Below are positions 33,824-42,418 of a stretch of DNA of 64,000 nt, one piece after another. The DNA comes from BOG-908 sp963692875 (GTDB lineage Bacteria; Pseudomonadota; Alphaproteobacteria; Acetobacterales; Acetobacteraceae). A program made the translations under genes and the position numbers. The notes below the pieces were generated by a model that was not told the DNA's origin, searched no databases, and worked only from the letters and a program-made list of their open reading frames with translations. Location: positions 1,488,001 to 1,552,000 of the forward strand of contig OZ240673.1 in the NCBI GenBank assembly GCA_965198755.1, written 5' to 3'. The first letter of the stretch is position 1, and every line of letters starts with the position of its first letter.

Positions 33824-33954
33824 AGCAATCAGTTCTTTTTTGAAAAAAAGAACCAAAAAACTTTTCTCTCCGCTGTCGCGTGTCTCTCCGGCGAGCGCGC
33901 GACAGCGGAGATAAAAGTTTTTTGCTTCTTTTTTTTCAAAAAAGAAGGCCTTGC
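33824..33954. repeat. Nested-palindrome repeat, copy 18 (A centre)
   Basis: Left GTTC/GAACC hairpin, centre CTCTCCGCTGTCGCG ... CGCGCGACAGCGGAG, right GCTTC/GAAGGCC hairpin. Between the two dehydrogenase genes, which run in the same direction. Confidence 0.88.
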
Positions 33955-33999
33955 TTTCTTGCCTAGCGGTGCGCGATCGCAACAATACAAGGCAGCGAC

Positions 34000-35157
34000 A
34001 TGGACTTCGAGTTCTCCGACGAGCAACGCATGCTGAAGGACAGCATCGACCGGCTGATCCGCCCGGCCTACGACGACCTGGGCAAGCGCCGCGCCACCTC
34101 CGCCGGAGAGCCCGGCTTCTCAGAAGAGCTGTGGGCCAAATACGCCGAGATCGGCATACTCGCCCTTCCCTTCAGCGAGGAGGATGGCGGCTTCGGCGGC
34201 GGCCCGGTCGAGACGATGATCGTCATGGAGGCCATCGGCGCCGGGCTGGCGCTGGAACCCTACCTCGCGACCGTGGTGATCGGCGGCAACCTGCTTCGGT
34301 TGGGTGGATCTGCAGAGCAGCGCGCGGAGCTCATTCCGACCATCGCCGACGGCTCGCTGCGCCTGGCTTTTGCCCACGTGGAGAGGCAGGCGCGCTACGA
34401 CCTGTTCGACGTCAAGATGCACGCGCGCAAGACCGAGGGTGGATACATCCTGGAAGGCGACAAGAGCGTGGTGGTGCACGGCGACAGCGCGGGCAAGCTG
34501 ATCGTCAGCGCCCGCACGTCTTCCGCGAGCCACCGCGACCGGCACGGCATCACGCTGTTCCTGGTGGATGCGGACGCGCCAGGCGTCTCGCGCCGCGGTT
34601 TTCCCACGCAGGACGGCATGCGCGGTGCAGCGGTGTCGCTGGCGGGCGTGGAAGTGCCGCAGAGCGCGGTTCTGGGCCAGGTGGACCACGGTGGCGAGCT
34701 GATCGCGCAAGTAACCGACATCGCAATTGCCGCGGTGTGCGCCGAGGCGGTAGGTGCGATGACGGCGCTGCACGCGCTGACGCTGGATTACCTGAAAACT
34801 CGCAAGCAGTTCGGCGTGCCGATCGGCAGTTTCCAGGTTCTGCAGCACAAGGCGGTGGACATGTTCACCGCACTCGAGCAGGCGCGCAGCATGGAGTTTT
34901 TCGCCGCGATGATGGCCGGCACGGACGACGCGCGTGCGCGTCGCGCCGCGATCTCGGCGGCGAAGGTGCAGGTAAACAACTCGGCGAAGTTCATCGGCCA
35001 GACGTCGACGCAGCTGCATGGCGGCATCGGTTGCACGATGGAGTATCGAGCCGGGCACTACTTCAAGCGGCTGACGATGATCGAGAGCCTGTTCGGTGAC
35101 ACGGCGCACCACATGCGCGAGGTCGATGCGGCTGGCGGACTGTTGGAGGCGGCGTAA
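34000..35157 (+). CDS. Acyl-CoA dehydrogenase, PimD-like
   Basis: A 385-residue acyl-CoA dehydrogenase homologue: MDFEFSDEQRMLKDS, PFSEEDGGFGGGPVE, a central beta domain lacking the standard E-x-GAGSD motif (FAHVERQARYD at that place), and C-terminal KTRKQFGVPIGSFQVLQH and QLHGGIGCTMEYRAGHYFKR. Loss of the usual FAD-site motif in the middle domain fits a small or partner subunit of a heteromeric dehydrogenase with the preceding gene (inference). Confidence 0.87.
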   Translation: MDFEFSDEQRMLKDSIDRLIRPAYDDLGKRRATSAGEPGFSEELWAKYAEIGILALPFSEEDGGFGGGPVETMIVMEAIGAGLALEPYLATVVIGGNLLRLGGSAEQRAELIPTIADGSLRLAFAHVERQARYDLFDVKMHARKTEGGYILEGDKSVVVHGDSAGKLIVSARTSSASHRDRHGITLFLVDADAPGVSRRGFPTQDGMRGAAVSLAGVEVPQSAVLGQVDHGGELIAQVTDIAIAAVCAEAVGAMTALHALTLDYLKTRKQFGVPIGSFQVLQHKAVDMFTALEQARSMEFFAAMMAGTDDARARRAAISAAKVQVNNSAKFIGQTSTQLHGGIGCTMEYRAGHYFKRLTMIESLFGDTAHHMREVDAAGGLLEAA

Positions 35158-35299
35158 GGCAAAAATGTTCTTTTTTGAAAAAAAGAACCAAAAAACTTTT
35201 GCTCCCGTTCGGCGTGCGGTGTTGAAACGAGTAGTTTCAGCTGACCGCGACAGCGGAGACAAAAGTTTTTTGCTTCTTTTTTTCAAAGAAGCGTTTGCC
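35158..35299. repeat. Nested-palindrome repeat, copy 19 (B centre)
   Basis: Centre TTGAAACGAGTAGTTTCAG keeps the GAAAC/GTTTC pairing with a changed loop; arms GTTC/GAACC and GCTTC/GAAGC. It lies between the acyl-CoA dehydrogenase and the channel gene. Confidence 0.85.
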
Positions 35300-35314
35300 T
35301 AAGCGCAGCAACGC

Positions 35315-36265
35315 ATGGCCGACGAAGAAGAAGCTGGCCCGATCCAGACGTTCGCCATCGTCCCAAGCGAGCCCGCGACCCCACGCCGCAAGCGGTGGCG
35401 GCGAGAACGCTCCTCCGTAGTCAGCTTCAGCAGCTACACGCTGACTAAGAAGGGCGTCTCGCGTTACGATTGGACCGACCCTTACCGGCTCGCCGTCGAG
35501 TTGAGCTGGCCGCAGTTCCTGGCACTGCTGTTCGCGTTCTACGTCACCGTCACCGGCGTGTTCGGCACGCTGTATTTGCTGGGGCCCGGCGCGATCGCCA
35601 ACGCGCGTCCCTACGTATTTGCGGACCATTTCTTCTTCAGCCTCGAGACGCTGGCCACGGTCGGTTACGGCTACATGTATCCGGCGACGACGTACGGGCA
35701 CCTAGTAGCTGGTGCTGAAATCCTGATCGGCATCAGCTTTACCGCTATCCTGACGGGCCTCACGTTTGGACGTTTTTCCAAGCCCCGGGCCAAGTTCATC
35801 TTTGCCGAACATCCGGTAGTGACAACGCATAACGGGCGCGCCACGCTGATGCTGCGTGTCGGAAACGGGCGCGCCGGCGTGCTCGCGGATGCGCGGGCGA
35901 AAATCGGCGTGCTGGTCGTAGAAGTCTCCGCCGAGGGCGCGCGCTTCCGCCGCACGCACGAGTTGAGCCTGGCGCGCCATACCATCCCGGTATTCCCGCT
36001 GACCTGGACCATCATGCACGAGATCGACGAGCAGAGTCCGCTCTTCGGCATGAGTGCGGAAAGCTTCAAGACGGCCGATGTGCGCATGTTCGTCTCGTTC
36101 GAGGCGCGCGACCCGTTGCTGGCGGTGGTCGTGCACGATTTGCGCGACTACGGGCCGAACGACGTGATCTTCGGTGTACGTTACGTCGACATGATCGGCG
36201 AGGACGAGAAGGGGCGTCCATGCGCGGACATGACTAAGATCAACGACGTGGTGGCTGACGGGTGA
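35315..36265 (+). CDS. KirBac-type inward-rectifier potassium channel
   Basis: A 316-residue channel subunit. Two transmembrane helices (about 66-90 and 126-150) flank the pore helix and selectivity filter TVGYG (residues 115-119) in ETLATVGYGYMYP. The C-terminal cytoplasmic immunoglobulin-like Kir domain follows (GRATLMLRVGN, LTWTIMHEIDEQSPLFG). An amphipathic slide helix precedes TM1 (DWTDPYRLAVELSW). Length is typical. Probably monocistronic. Confidence 0.93.
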   Translation: MADEEEAGPIQTFAIVPSEPATPRRKRWRRERSSVVSFSSYTLTKKGVSRYDWTDPYRLAVELSWPQFLALLFAFYVTVTGVFGTLYLLGPGAIANARPYVFADHFFFSLETLATVGYGYMYPATTYGHLVAGAEILIGISFTAILTGLTFGRFSKPRAKFIFAEHPVVTTHNGRATLMLRVGNGRAGVLADARAKIGVLVVEVSAEGARFRRTHELSLARHTIPVFPLTWTIMHEIDEQSPLFGMSAESFKTADVRMFVSFEARDPLLAVVVHDLRDYGPNDVIFGVRYVDMIGEDEKGRPCADMTKINDVVADG

Positions 36266-36354
36266 CGCCGCCGGTGAAACTATCGCTCCCCCGTCGCGAG
36301 GGTCTCCACAACGCTTGTATCATTTGTCTTCGGTTTTGACGGGTGACAAGCGAA

Positions 36355-36479
36355 GCAAGCGGTTCTTTTTTGAAAAAAAGAACCAAAAAACGTTTGTTCC
36401 CGAAGTACACGCTGAGTGAAACTCCGCGACAGCCGAACAAAAGTTTTTTGCTTCTTTTCTTCAGAAAAGAAGGCCTTGC
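36355..36479. repeat. Nested-palindrome repeat, copy 20 (D centre)
   Basis: Left GGTTC/GAACC hairpin, centre TGTTCCCGAAGTACACGCTG and AGTGAAACTCCGCGACAGCC, right GCTTC/GAAGGCC hairpin. In the gap between the convergent channel and accC genes. Confidence 0.85.
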
Positions 36480-36490
36480 CTTGCCTGCCG

Positions 36491-36556
36491 GACAGTCCCT
36501 TCCGGAGAGCGCGCGACAGCGGAGCCGAAGTTCTTTTCCAAAAAAGAACCGCTTGC
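36491..36556. repeat. Nested-palindrome repeat, copy 20b (right part, A centre)
   Basis: CTTCCGGAGAGCGCGCGACA then GCGGAGCCGAAGTTCTTTTC and a short hairpin ending GCTTGC. A second element fused to copy 20; it stops exactly at the accC stop codon. Confidence 0.75.
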
Positions 36557-37897
36557 CTAGCCTTGTCCCACAAAACGCTCCAACCAGTGGATCGTATAAT
36601 CCCCAGCCTGGAACTCAGGCTGTTCTATAATCCGCTGATGCAACGGAATGGTCGTCTTGATCCCAAGCACGGCGAACTCGTCCAGCGCGCGGCGCAGCCG
36701 AGCGATCGCCTCTGGCCGCGTCGGCGCGTGCACGATCAGCTTGGCAACCAAGCTGTCGTAGTACGAAGGCACCAGGTAGCCGGCGTATAGCGCCGAATCC
36801 ACGCGCACGCCCAATCCCCCCGGCGGGTGGAACACCTGCACCCGGCCCGGCGTCGGCATGAAGGTTTCCGGGTCCTCGGCGTTCACCCGGCATTCGATGG
36901 CGTGGCCGGAGAAGCGCACGTCGGCCTGCGTGTAGCCGAGCGCCTGGCCGGCGGCGATGCGGATCTGCTCGCGCACCAAGTCCACGTTGCAGACCATCTC
37001 GGTGACCGGATGTTCCACCTGCAGGCGGGTGTTCATCTCGATGAAGGCGAACTGGCCGTCCTGGTAGAGGAACTCCAGCGTGCCGGCGTTGCGGTAGCCG
37101 AGCTTGGCGAGTGCCGCCGTCGCGGTGGCGCCGATGGCGTCGCGTTCGGCGGTGGTCAGCGCGGGCGAGCCGGCTTCCTCCAGCAGCTTTTGGTGGCGGC
37201 GCTGCAAGCTGCAGTCGCGCTCGCCGAAATGTACCACGTGGCCGTGGCTGTCGGCCATTACCTGCAGCTCGATGTGGCGCGGGCGGTTGAGGTATTTCTC
37301 GAGGTAAACCTCATCGTTGCCGAAAGCGGCGCGCGCTTCGGTGCGGGCCACGCGCCAGGCTTCCTCCAGCTCGTCCTCGCTATGGGCCACCTTCATACCG
37401 CGGCCGCCACCGCCGGCGGTGGCCTTGATCAGCACCGGGTAGCCGATTTCGGCAGCCACCGCGTGCGCCGCTTCGAGGTCCGGCAACGCGCCGGGGGAGC
37501 CGGGCACCAGCGGCACGCCCAGGCTGGCCATGGCGGTGCGCGCGGTGATCTTGTCGCCCATCATCCGGATGTGCGCGCTGGACGGGCCGATGAAGGTGAT
37601 GCCGTGGTCCTCCACCATCTCGGCGAAGCTCGCGTTTTCGGACAGGAAACCGTAGCCGGGGTGGATGGCGTCCGCGCCGGTGACGCTGGCTGCGGATATG
37701 ATCGAGGCCATGTTCAGGTAGCTGTCGCGCGCGGCCGGCGGGCCGATGCACACGCTCTCGTCGGCCAGGCGGACGTGCATGGCCTCGGCATCCGCGGTGG
37801 AGTGCACGGCGACAGTGGGAATGCCCAGCTCGCGGCAGGCACGCTGCACGCGCAGCGCGATCTCTCCGCGGTTGGCGATCAGGATCTTGCGGAACAT
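36557..37897 (-). CDS. accC: Acetyl-CoA carboxylase, biotin carboxylase subunit
   Basis: A 446-residue ATP-grasp enzyme that carboxylates biotin on AccB. Motifs: MFRKILIANRGEIALRV, IHPGYGFLSENASFAE, ATP-binding KATAGGGGRGMKV, FGERDCSLQRRHQKLLEEA, IEMNTRLQVEHPVTEM with the catalytic region, and the C-terminal domain ECRVNAEDP. Full length. An upstream start inside the repeat would add a spurious VLFFKKEPLALP segment. It follows accB on the same strand but is separated from it by repeat copy 21. Confidence 0.97.
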   Translation of the reverse strand: MFRKILIANRGEIALRVQRACRELGIPTVAVHSTADAEAMHVRLADESVCIGPPAARDSYLNMASIISAASVTGADAIHPGYGFLSENASFAEMVEDHGITFIGPSSAHIRMMGDKITARTAMASLGVPLVPGSPGALPDLEAAHAVAAEIGYPVLIKATAGGGGRGMKVAHSEDELEEAWRVARTEARAAFGNDEVYLEKYLNRPRHIELQVMADSHGHVVHFGERDCSLQRRHQKLLEEAGSPALTTAERDAIGATATAALAKLGYRNAGTLEFLYQDGQFAFIEMNTRLQVEHPVTEMVCNVDLVREQIRIAAGQALGYTQADVRFSGHAIECRVNAEDPETFMPTPGRVQVFHPPGGLGVRVDSALYAGYLVPSYYDSLVAKLIVHAPTRPEAIARLRRALDEFAVLGIKTTIPLHQRIIEQPEFQAGDYTIHWLERFVGQG

Positions 37898-37944
37898 GGT
37901 GTTAGGTATGCCTGAGGTTTGAGGCTTGCCGCAAAGTAAGGCAG

Positions 37945-38090
37945 GCAAGGCAAGCGGTTCTTTTTTGAAAAAAAGAACCAAAAAACTTTTGGTCTCTGTA
38001 GCTGCGCGTTGTTGAGACGTGTCGTTTCAGGTGTCCGCGACAGCCGCGATAAAAGCTTTTTGCTTCTTTTTCTTCAAGAAGCGCTTCGCT
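37945..38090. repeat. Nested-palindrome repeat, copy 21 (B centre)
   Basis: Centre GTTGAGACGTGTCGTTTCAG, arms GGTTC/GAACC and GCTTC/GAAGC. It occupies the accB-accC junction, which is short in many alphaproteobacteria. Confidence 0.87.
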
Positions 38091-38158
38091 TCCTTGATAC
38101 CGAGCGTCCTGCATGGTCACGCACGTGCCTCCGAAATGCGGCGGTCCACGGCGAAGCC

Positions 38159-38617
38159 CTACTCGATTACCATCAGCACTTCACCGTATTCCACCGGCAC
38201 GCCTGCACTGACCAGCACGCGCGCCAGCGTGCCGGCGCGTGGCGCCTTGATTTGGTTGAACGTCTTCATCGCCTCGATCAGCAGAAGTGTCTGGCCGGCG
38301 GTCACGCTCTGGCCGACGCTGACGAAGTTGGGCGCACCCGGCTCGGGCGCCAGATAGGCCACGCCCACCATCGGGCTTTTCACCGCGCCGGGGTGGGTGG
38401 CGAAGTCGGTGTCCTCGGCCGGCGCGGCCACGGCAGAGGCGGCTTGGGACGAGGGTGCCGCGTAGGCGGCGGGCACAGCGGCCTGCATCATGGCCGGCGC
38501 GCGCACCACGCGGATGCGGCTGTCGCCCTCGGCGATCTCGATCTCGGTGAGCCCGGTGTCGCGCAGGATGTCGGCCAGCACGCGGATGGCGTCGGCGTCG
38601 ACGGGCAGGCGGCTCAT
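38159..38617 (-). CDS. accB: Acetyl-CoA carboxylase biotin carboxyl carrier protein
   Basis: A 152-residue carrier. The N-terminal helical region is followed by an Ala/Pro-rich linker (about residues 40-78) and the biotinyl domain with the biotin-accepting Lys118 in LIEAMKTFNQI and VKSPMVGVAY. Its start overlaps the aroQ stop (ATGA), so translation is coupled. Confidence 0.96.
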   Translation of the reverse strand: MSRLPVDADAIRVLADILRDTGLTEIEIAEGDSRIRVVRAPAMMQAAVPAAYAAPSSQAASAVAAPAEDTDFATHPGAVKSPMVGVAYLAPEPGAPNFVSVGQSVTAGQTLLLIEAMKTFNQIKAPRAGTLARVLVSAGVPVEYGEVLMVIE

Positions 38618-39066
38618 TGGTCTTCGTCCAGCAGCATCTCGGCCAGCGCGGTCAGCGCCAGGCCGTAGCCGCGAATGCCCAGGCCGCAGATCACGCCCTG
38701 CGCCACGCGGGAGATCAGCGAGGTGTGGCGGAATTGCTCGCGCGCGTGGATGTTGGTCAGGTGCACCTCGACGGTTGGCAGGTCGGCGGCCAGGATGGCG
38801 TCCATCAGCGCCACCGAGGTGTGGCCGTAGCCGCCGGGGTTGATGACCAGGCCGCGCGCCTTGTCGCGGCACTCCTGCACCCAGGTGATCAGCTCGCCCT
38901 CGTGGTTGGTCTGGCGGAAGTCGATGGCGAGGTCGAGCGCCTCGGCGGTCTCGGCACATAGGGCTTCGAGGTCGTCGATGGTGGCGGCACCGTAGAGGGC
39001 GGGTTCGCGCGAGCCGAGCAGGTTGAGGTTGGGGCCGTTCAGCACGGCGATGAGGGGCAGGGGCAT
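38614..39066 (-). CDS. aroQ: 3-dehydroquinate dehydratase, type II
   Basis: A 150-residue type II enzyme of the shikimate pathway. Conserved segments: VLNGPNLNLLGSREPALYG with the catalytic Tyr, FRQTNHEGELITWV, VINPGGYGHTSVAL and VEVHLTNIHAREQFRH with the catalytic His. First gene of the aroQ-accB-accC order common in Alphaproteobacteria. Confidence 0.97.
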   Translation of the reverse strand: MPLPLIAVLNGPNLNLLGSREPALYGAATIDDLEALCAETAEALDLAIDFRQTNHEGELITWVQECRDKARGLVINPGGYGHTSVALMDAILAADLPTVEVHLTNIHAREQFRHTSLISRVAQGVICGLGIRGYGLALTALAEMLLDEDQ

Positions 39067-39104
39067 GGAGGCGGCGCGTTAGCACGGACGCAAAGGCAAG
39101 GAAA

Positions 39105-39334
39105 GCAAGGCCTTCTTTTTCGAGAAAAAGAAGCAAAAAGCTTTTGTCCTGGCTGTCGCGGATCTTTCAACAGACGCATCGCCAAGAAGCAAAAGTTTTC
39201 TTATTGGCGCCACTTGAGAACCCGGCGAACAGCCGAGAAGTCACCAGCATGACGCGAGAGTCGAACGGCCGTAACACCGGATTATCAAGTGTACGGCATA
39301 TCGGTTCTCTCTTCAAAAAAAAACTGCTTTCTTT
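39105..39334. repeat. Nested-palindrome repeat, copy 22, right arm interrupted
   Basis: Left arm, GGCTGTCGCGGATC centre and AAGCAAAAGTTTTC run to about 39202. The missing end of the right hairpin (GGTTCTCTCTTCAAAAAAAA, CTGCTTTC) reappears at 39302, so about 100 bp of unrelated DNA appears inserted in the arm. Confidence 0.65.
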
Positions 39335-39501
39335 TCTGTAACGGCAGGTCCCGAGCCTGTCTGAAAACGTGGCCGGGGCGGTCAGCTGGCGTGCGTGTCC
39401 GAGCACCGGAGCGGAGCGGCCTGGATGGCCGTGAGCACCGGAGCGCAGGATACGCGCGTCAGATGGCCGTCCCGGGCGCGTTTGCAGGCAGGCTCGCAGG
39501 C
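39335..39501. other. Gap between aroQ and the beta-strand protein, with a short direct repeat
   Basis: No gene seen. GAGCACCGGAGCG occurs twice, about 33 bp apart (near 39400 and 39434), within GC-rich DNA with GGCC-rich surroundings (GCGGCCTGGATGGCCGTGAG). A downstream regulatory or transcript-end role is possible but unproven. Confidence 0.3.
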
Positions 39502-42150
39502 TTAGAGGTGGATCAGTGCTAACCCGCCGTGCGTCCCCACGCCCACCGTCAGCGCCGAGGCCGTCTGGCTGGTGCTGAAGTGCAGCGTCATCGACTGCCC
39601 GTCCGCCTCGGTCAGCGTCACCGCCGTCCCGTTGGCCGAGAGCACCGGCGTGACGTTGGCAAAGGCGAAGCCCTGCAACTCGATCACGTCGCCGCTCGAG
39701 AAGCCGCCGATCAAACCAGAGAAGCCGTTGTTGTCGGCCAGGCTGAGCACGGCGCCGTTGCCGGCCGTGGTGGCGAACGCGATGACGGTGCTGCCGGCCG
39801 CGCCGTCCAGTTCCACGGTGCTTCCGGTGCCGATCGAGATGGTGCCGGCGCCGGAGACCGGGCCGAGGAAGCTGAGGTTGCCGTCGGCCACCTTGATCAG
39901 CCCGGTATCGACCACGCTGGCCGAGATGGTGGACATGCCGGTGCCCGGCGCCGTCAGCGTGCCGGCGACGGTGACGAGCGCGCCCGCCGCACCGCTGCCG
40001 CCCGAGCCGGGTGCGATGATGGAGGCGCCGGCTTCCAGCGTGTAGCTGCCATGGACGCCGACGGTGAGCGTGGTGGCCGGCGAACCGCCGCCGCCGGACA
40101 GCGAGACGGTGCCGAACTGGTCGGTGGCCCCCTGCAGCAGCAGCTGCGCGCCGCCTTGCAGCGAGAGCCCCTGGCTGATGCCGGGTGCGCCCTGGTTGAG
40201 GGTTGCCGCACCGCTGACGACGATCTCGCCGGCGCCGAGTATGGTACCCGCATCCAGCGAGGCGCCGGCGGACAGGGTGAGCGTGTTGGGCGTGTTGTTG
40301 TAGTCCAGCGCCAGCGTGCCGCCCTCCTGCGAGAAGCCGCCGTTGAAGGCCAGCGCGCCGCCCAGCGTCATGCTGCCGCCATCGAGGATCAGCTCGCCCA
40401 CCGACAGGCTGAGGCCGCTGGCCAGGTAGGTGTTACCCTGCAGGTCGAGCGTGGCCGGGCCGCTGACCGTGCCGGCGAGCACGCCGCCGCCCGACAGCGT
40501 CAGCTGGCCGCTTTCCACCGCCAGCGAGCCGGTGGCGGTGTTGTCGAAGTAGCTCTGCACCACGCTCTCGCCGCTGCCGTTCAGCTTCTCGAACAGGCCG
40601 TTGTTGGTGATGGTGCCGAACTGTCCGCTGATCGAGGACGCGCCGCCCTTCATCAGCCAGCTCTCGCCCGCGGCGATCTGCGCGGTGACGATGGAGGCCT
40701 GCTGCTGACCGAGCGTGATGGCGCCGGTCTGGCTGACGGTGTTCGTGGTGCTGGCGGTGCCGAAGTCCAGCGTGACGTTGCCCTCCAGCATCTCGTTGCC
40801 GCCGAGGTTGACGGCGCCGCTGGAGAGGATGGTGCCGGTGCCCTTCAGCAGGCCGCCGTCCAGCGCGTCCGTGCCGGTCAGCGTCAGCGTGTTGGCGCCT
40901 GTGCCGTATGGCCCGACCACCACCAGCGTGCCGCCGGTCTGGTCGAACTGCCCGGCATAGGTCAGGCTGGGGGCGGTCAGCGTCACGTTGGCGCTGTTGG
41001 TCAGCACGGTGCGCGCGGTGCGCAGCGCGAAGCTGCTGCTGGAGATGGCGAACGTGCCGGTCTCGAAGACGATGCTGCCGGCGCCGGTGATGGTGCCGCC
41101 CAGCGAGCTGGTCGAGCCGTTGCTGGTGGGTGCGGCGAAAGCCAGCGTGCCGACTGCCACGTCGATGGTGCCGGTGTTCTCCACGATGGCGGCGATGGTG
41201 GCCGCCGCGCCGCCCACCGGGCTGCCGCCGGTCTTGATCAGGGTGCCGGCGTTGGACAGCACGCCGCCCTGTTCGCTGTTGGTGATCTGGTCGTTGCCGG
41301 TGATGCGCAGCTCGCCCGAGGTGCCGATTGCCAGCGTGCCGCTGCTGGTCTGGCCCAGGTTGATCACGCCGGTCTGGGCGTAGGTGCCGGTGAGCGAGAG
41401 CAGCGAGTTGTTGGCCAAGGTGAGCCCGTTGAAGTGGCCGCGTCCGGAGACGTCGACGACCGAGCTCTGCAGCGTGCCGTCGAGTGTGGCCAGCCCGGTC
41501 AGCGTCAGCGTGTTGGCGCCGGTGCTGAAGACGCCGCCCTGGTCGAGGGTGAAGTCGTTGCCGTAGCTGAGGTTCTCGTTGAGGAACACGGTGGCGTTGC
41601 CCACCTCGACCGCGCGGGTGGACAGTGCGAAGCCGGTGTTCAACGTCACGCTAGTGTTGCTGCCGCCCAGCACCAGCGCGCCGGTGCCGGTGACCAGGCC
41701 GGCCAGCGTGGTGGAGGCGGACTGGTCGAGGAACTGCCCGCGGGCGATCTGCAAGGTGGTGCCGCTGGCGAAGGCGAACAGCGCGCCCTGGGCGAAGCCG
41801 CCGTCGAAGACCGCGAGCGTGCCGCCGGTGGCCGACACGGCCCCGTCGAAACCGCGCCCGAAATTGCCGTTCGAGAGGTCGAGCACCCCGCCCGACAGGG
41901 TGAGCGGGCCGCTGAACAGGTAGCCGTTGGTGACCGTCAGGTTGCCGCCCGTCATGATGAAGCCGGAGCCGTTCTGCGCGACCAGCGAGTCGAGCGACAG
42001 GGCGGCGCCGCCCGTGTAGGTGACGCTGACCGGGCCAGAGGCGCCAGGGATGCTGACGTCGTCGCCCAGCTGTGGACCCGTCGCCACGCTCCAATCCGCG
42101 CCAGTGGACCAGGTCCCGTTCGTCGTCGCCGTCCAGGTCACCGAAGCCAT
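39502..42150 (-). CDS. Large beta-strand-repeat protein, adhesin-like (paralogue 1)
   Basis: An 882-residue Gly/Thr/Ser/Ala-rich protein built of repeated beta strands of the type GTLxLxGxxTxxGxxTVxG, predicting a beta-helix like autotransporter passenger or filamentous adhesin. It opens with a tryptophan-rich motif (VTWTATTNGTWSTGADWS) also seen in the upstream paralogue, has almost no charged Lys/Arg residues and no cysteine, and lacks an N-terminal signal peptide and a beta-barrel. The C-terminus (FSSGDVIELQGFAF ... GGLALIHL) resembles ends of type I secretion substrates (inference). GAGGA upstream supports the start. Confidence 0.75.
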   Translation of the reverse strand: MASVTWTATTNGTWSTGADWSVATGPQLGDDVSIPGASGPVSVTYTGGAALSLDSLVAQNGSGFIMTGGNLTVTNGYLFSGPLTLSGGVLDLSNGNFGRGFDGAVSATGGTLAVFDGGFAQGALFAFASGTTLQIARGQFLDQSASTTLAGLVTGTGALVLGGSNTSVTLNTGFALSTRAVEVGNATVFLNENLSYGNDFTLDQGGVFSTGANTLTLTGLATLDGTLQSSVVDVSGRGHFNGLTLANNSLLSLTGTYAQTGVINLGQTSSGTLAIGTSGELRITGNDQITNSEQGGVLSNAGTLIKTGGSPVGGAAATIAAIVENTGTIDVAVGTLAFAAPTSNGSTSSLGGTITGAGSIVFETGTFAISSSSFALRTARTVLTNSANVTLTAPSLTYAGQFDQTGGTLVVVGPYGTGANTLTLTGTDALDGGLLKGTGTILSSGAVNLGGNEMLEGNVTLDFGTASTTNTVSQTGAITLGQQQASIVTAQIAAGESWLMKGGASSISGQFGTITNNGLFEKLNGSGESVVQSYFDNTATGSLAVESGQLTLSGGGVLAGTVSGPATLDLQGNTYLASGLSLSVGELILDGGSMTLGGALAFNGGFSQEGGTLALDYNNTPNTLTLSAGASLDAGTILGAGEIVVSGAATLNQGAPGISQGLSLQGGAQLLLQGATDQFGTVSLSGGGGSPATTLTVGVHGSYTLEAGASIIAPGSGGSGAAGALVTVAGTLTAPGTGMSTISASVVDTGLIKVADGNLSFLGPVSGAGTISIGTGSTVELDGAAGSTVIAFATTAGNGAVLSLADNNGFSGLIGGFSSGDVIELQGFAFANVTPVLSANGTAVTLTEADGQSMTLHFSTSQTASALTVGVGTHGGLALIHL

Positions 42151-42164
42151 GGTCTCGTCCTCTC

Positions 42165-42312
42165 TCTAGAAAGCGGGTCTTTGGAAAGCGTGTCGTCAGG
42201 AAGCGGGTCGTAGCGAAGCACGTCGTTGCGTAAGCGGTCGGCAGGAAGCGTGTCGTTTCGGCAAGCGGGTTGCCGGCGGGCGGATCGGCCGGAAGCGCGT
42301 CGTTTTGACCGG
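42165..42312. repeat. Degenerate 15-16-bp tandem repeat array
   Basis: Seven or eight units around the theme GGAAGCGNGTCGTNN lie in the 268-bp gap between the two beta-strand genes. One unit on the minus strand reads GAAACGACACGCTTC, one base different from the central palindrome of the B-type intergenic repeats. Confidence 0.7.
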
Positions 42313-42418
42313 TGGTTCAGGGCAAGCAGGGCGCCTGGCGATAGACGGCAGGCAGGCGGGTCGTCGGTCGGCCGGCGGGTGCGGGTGCGGGCCCGCCGGA
42401 CGGCGCCGCCTGCCCGGC

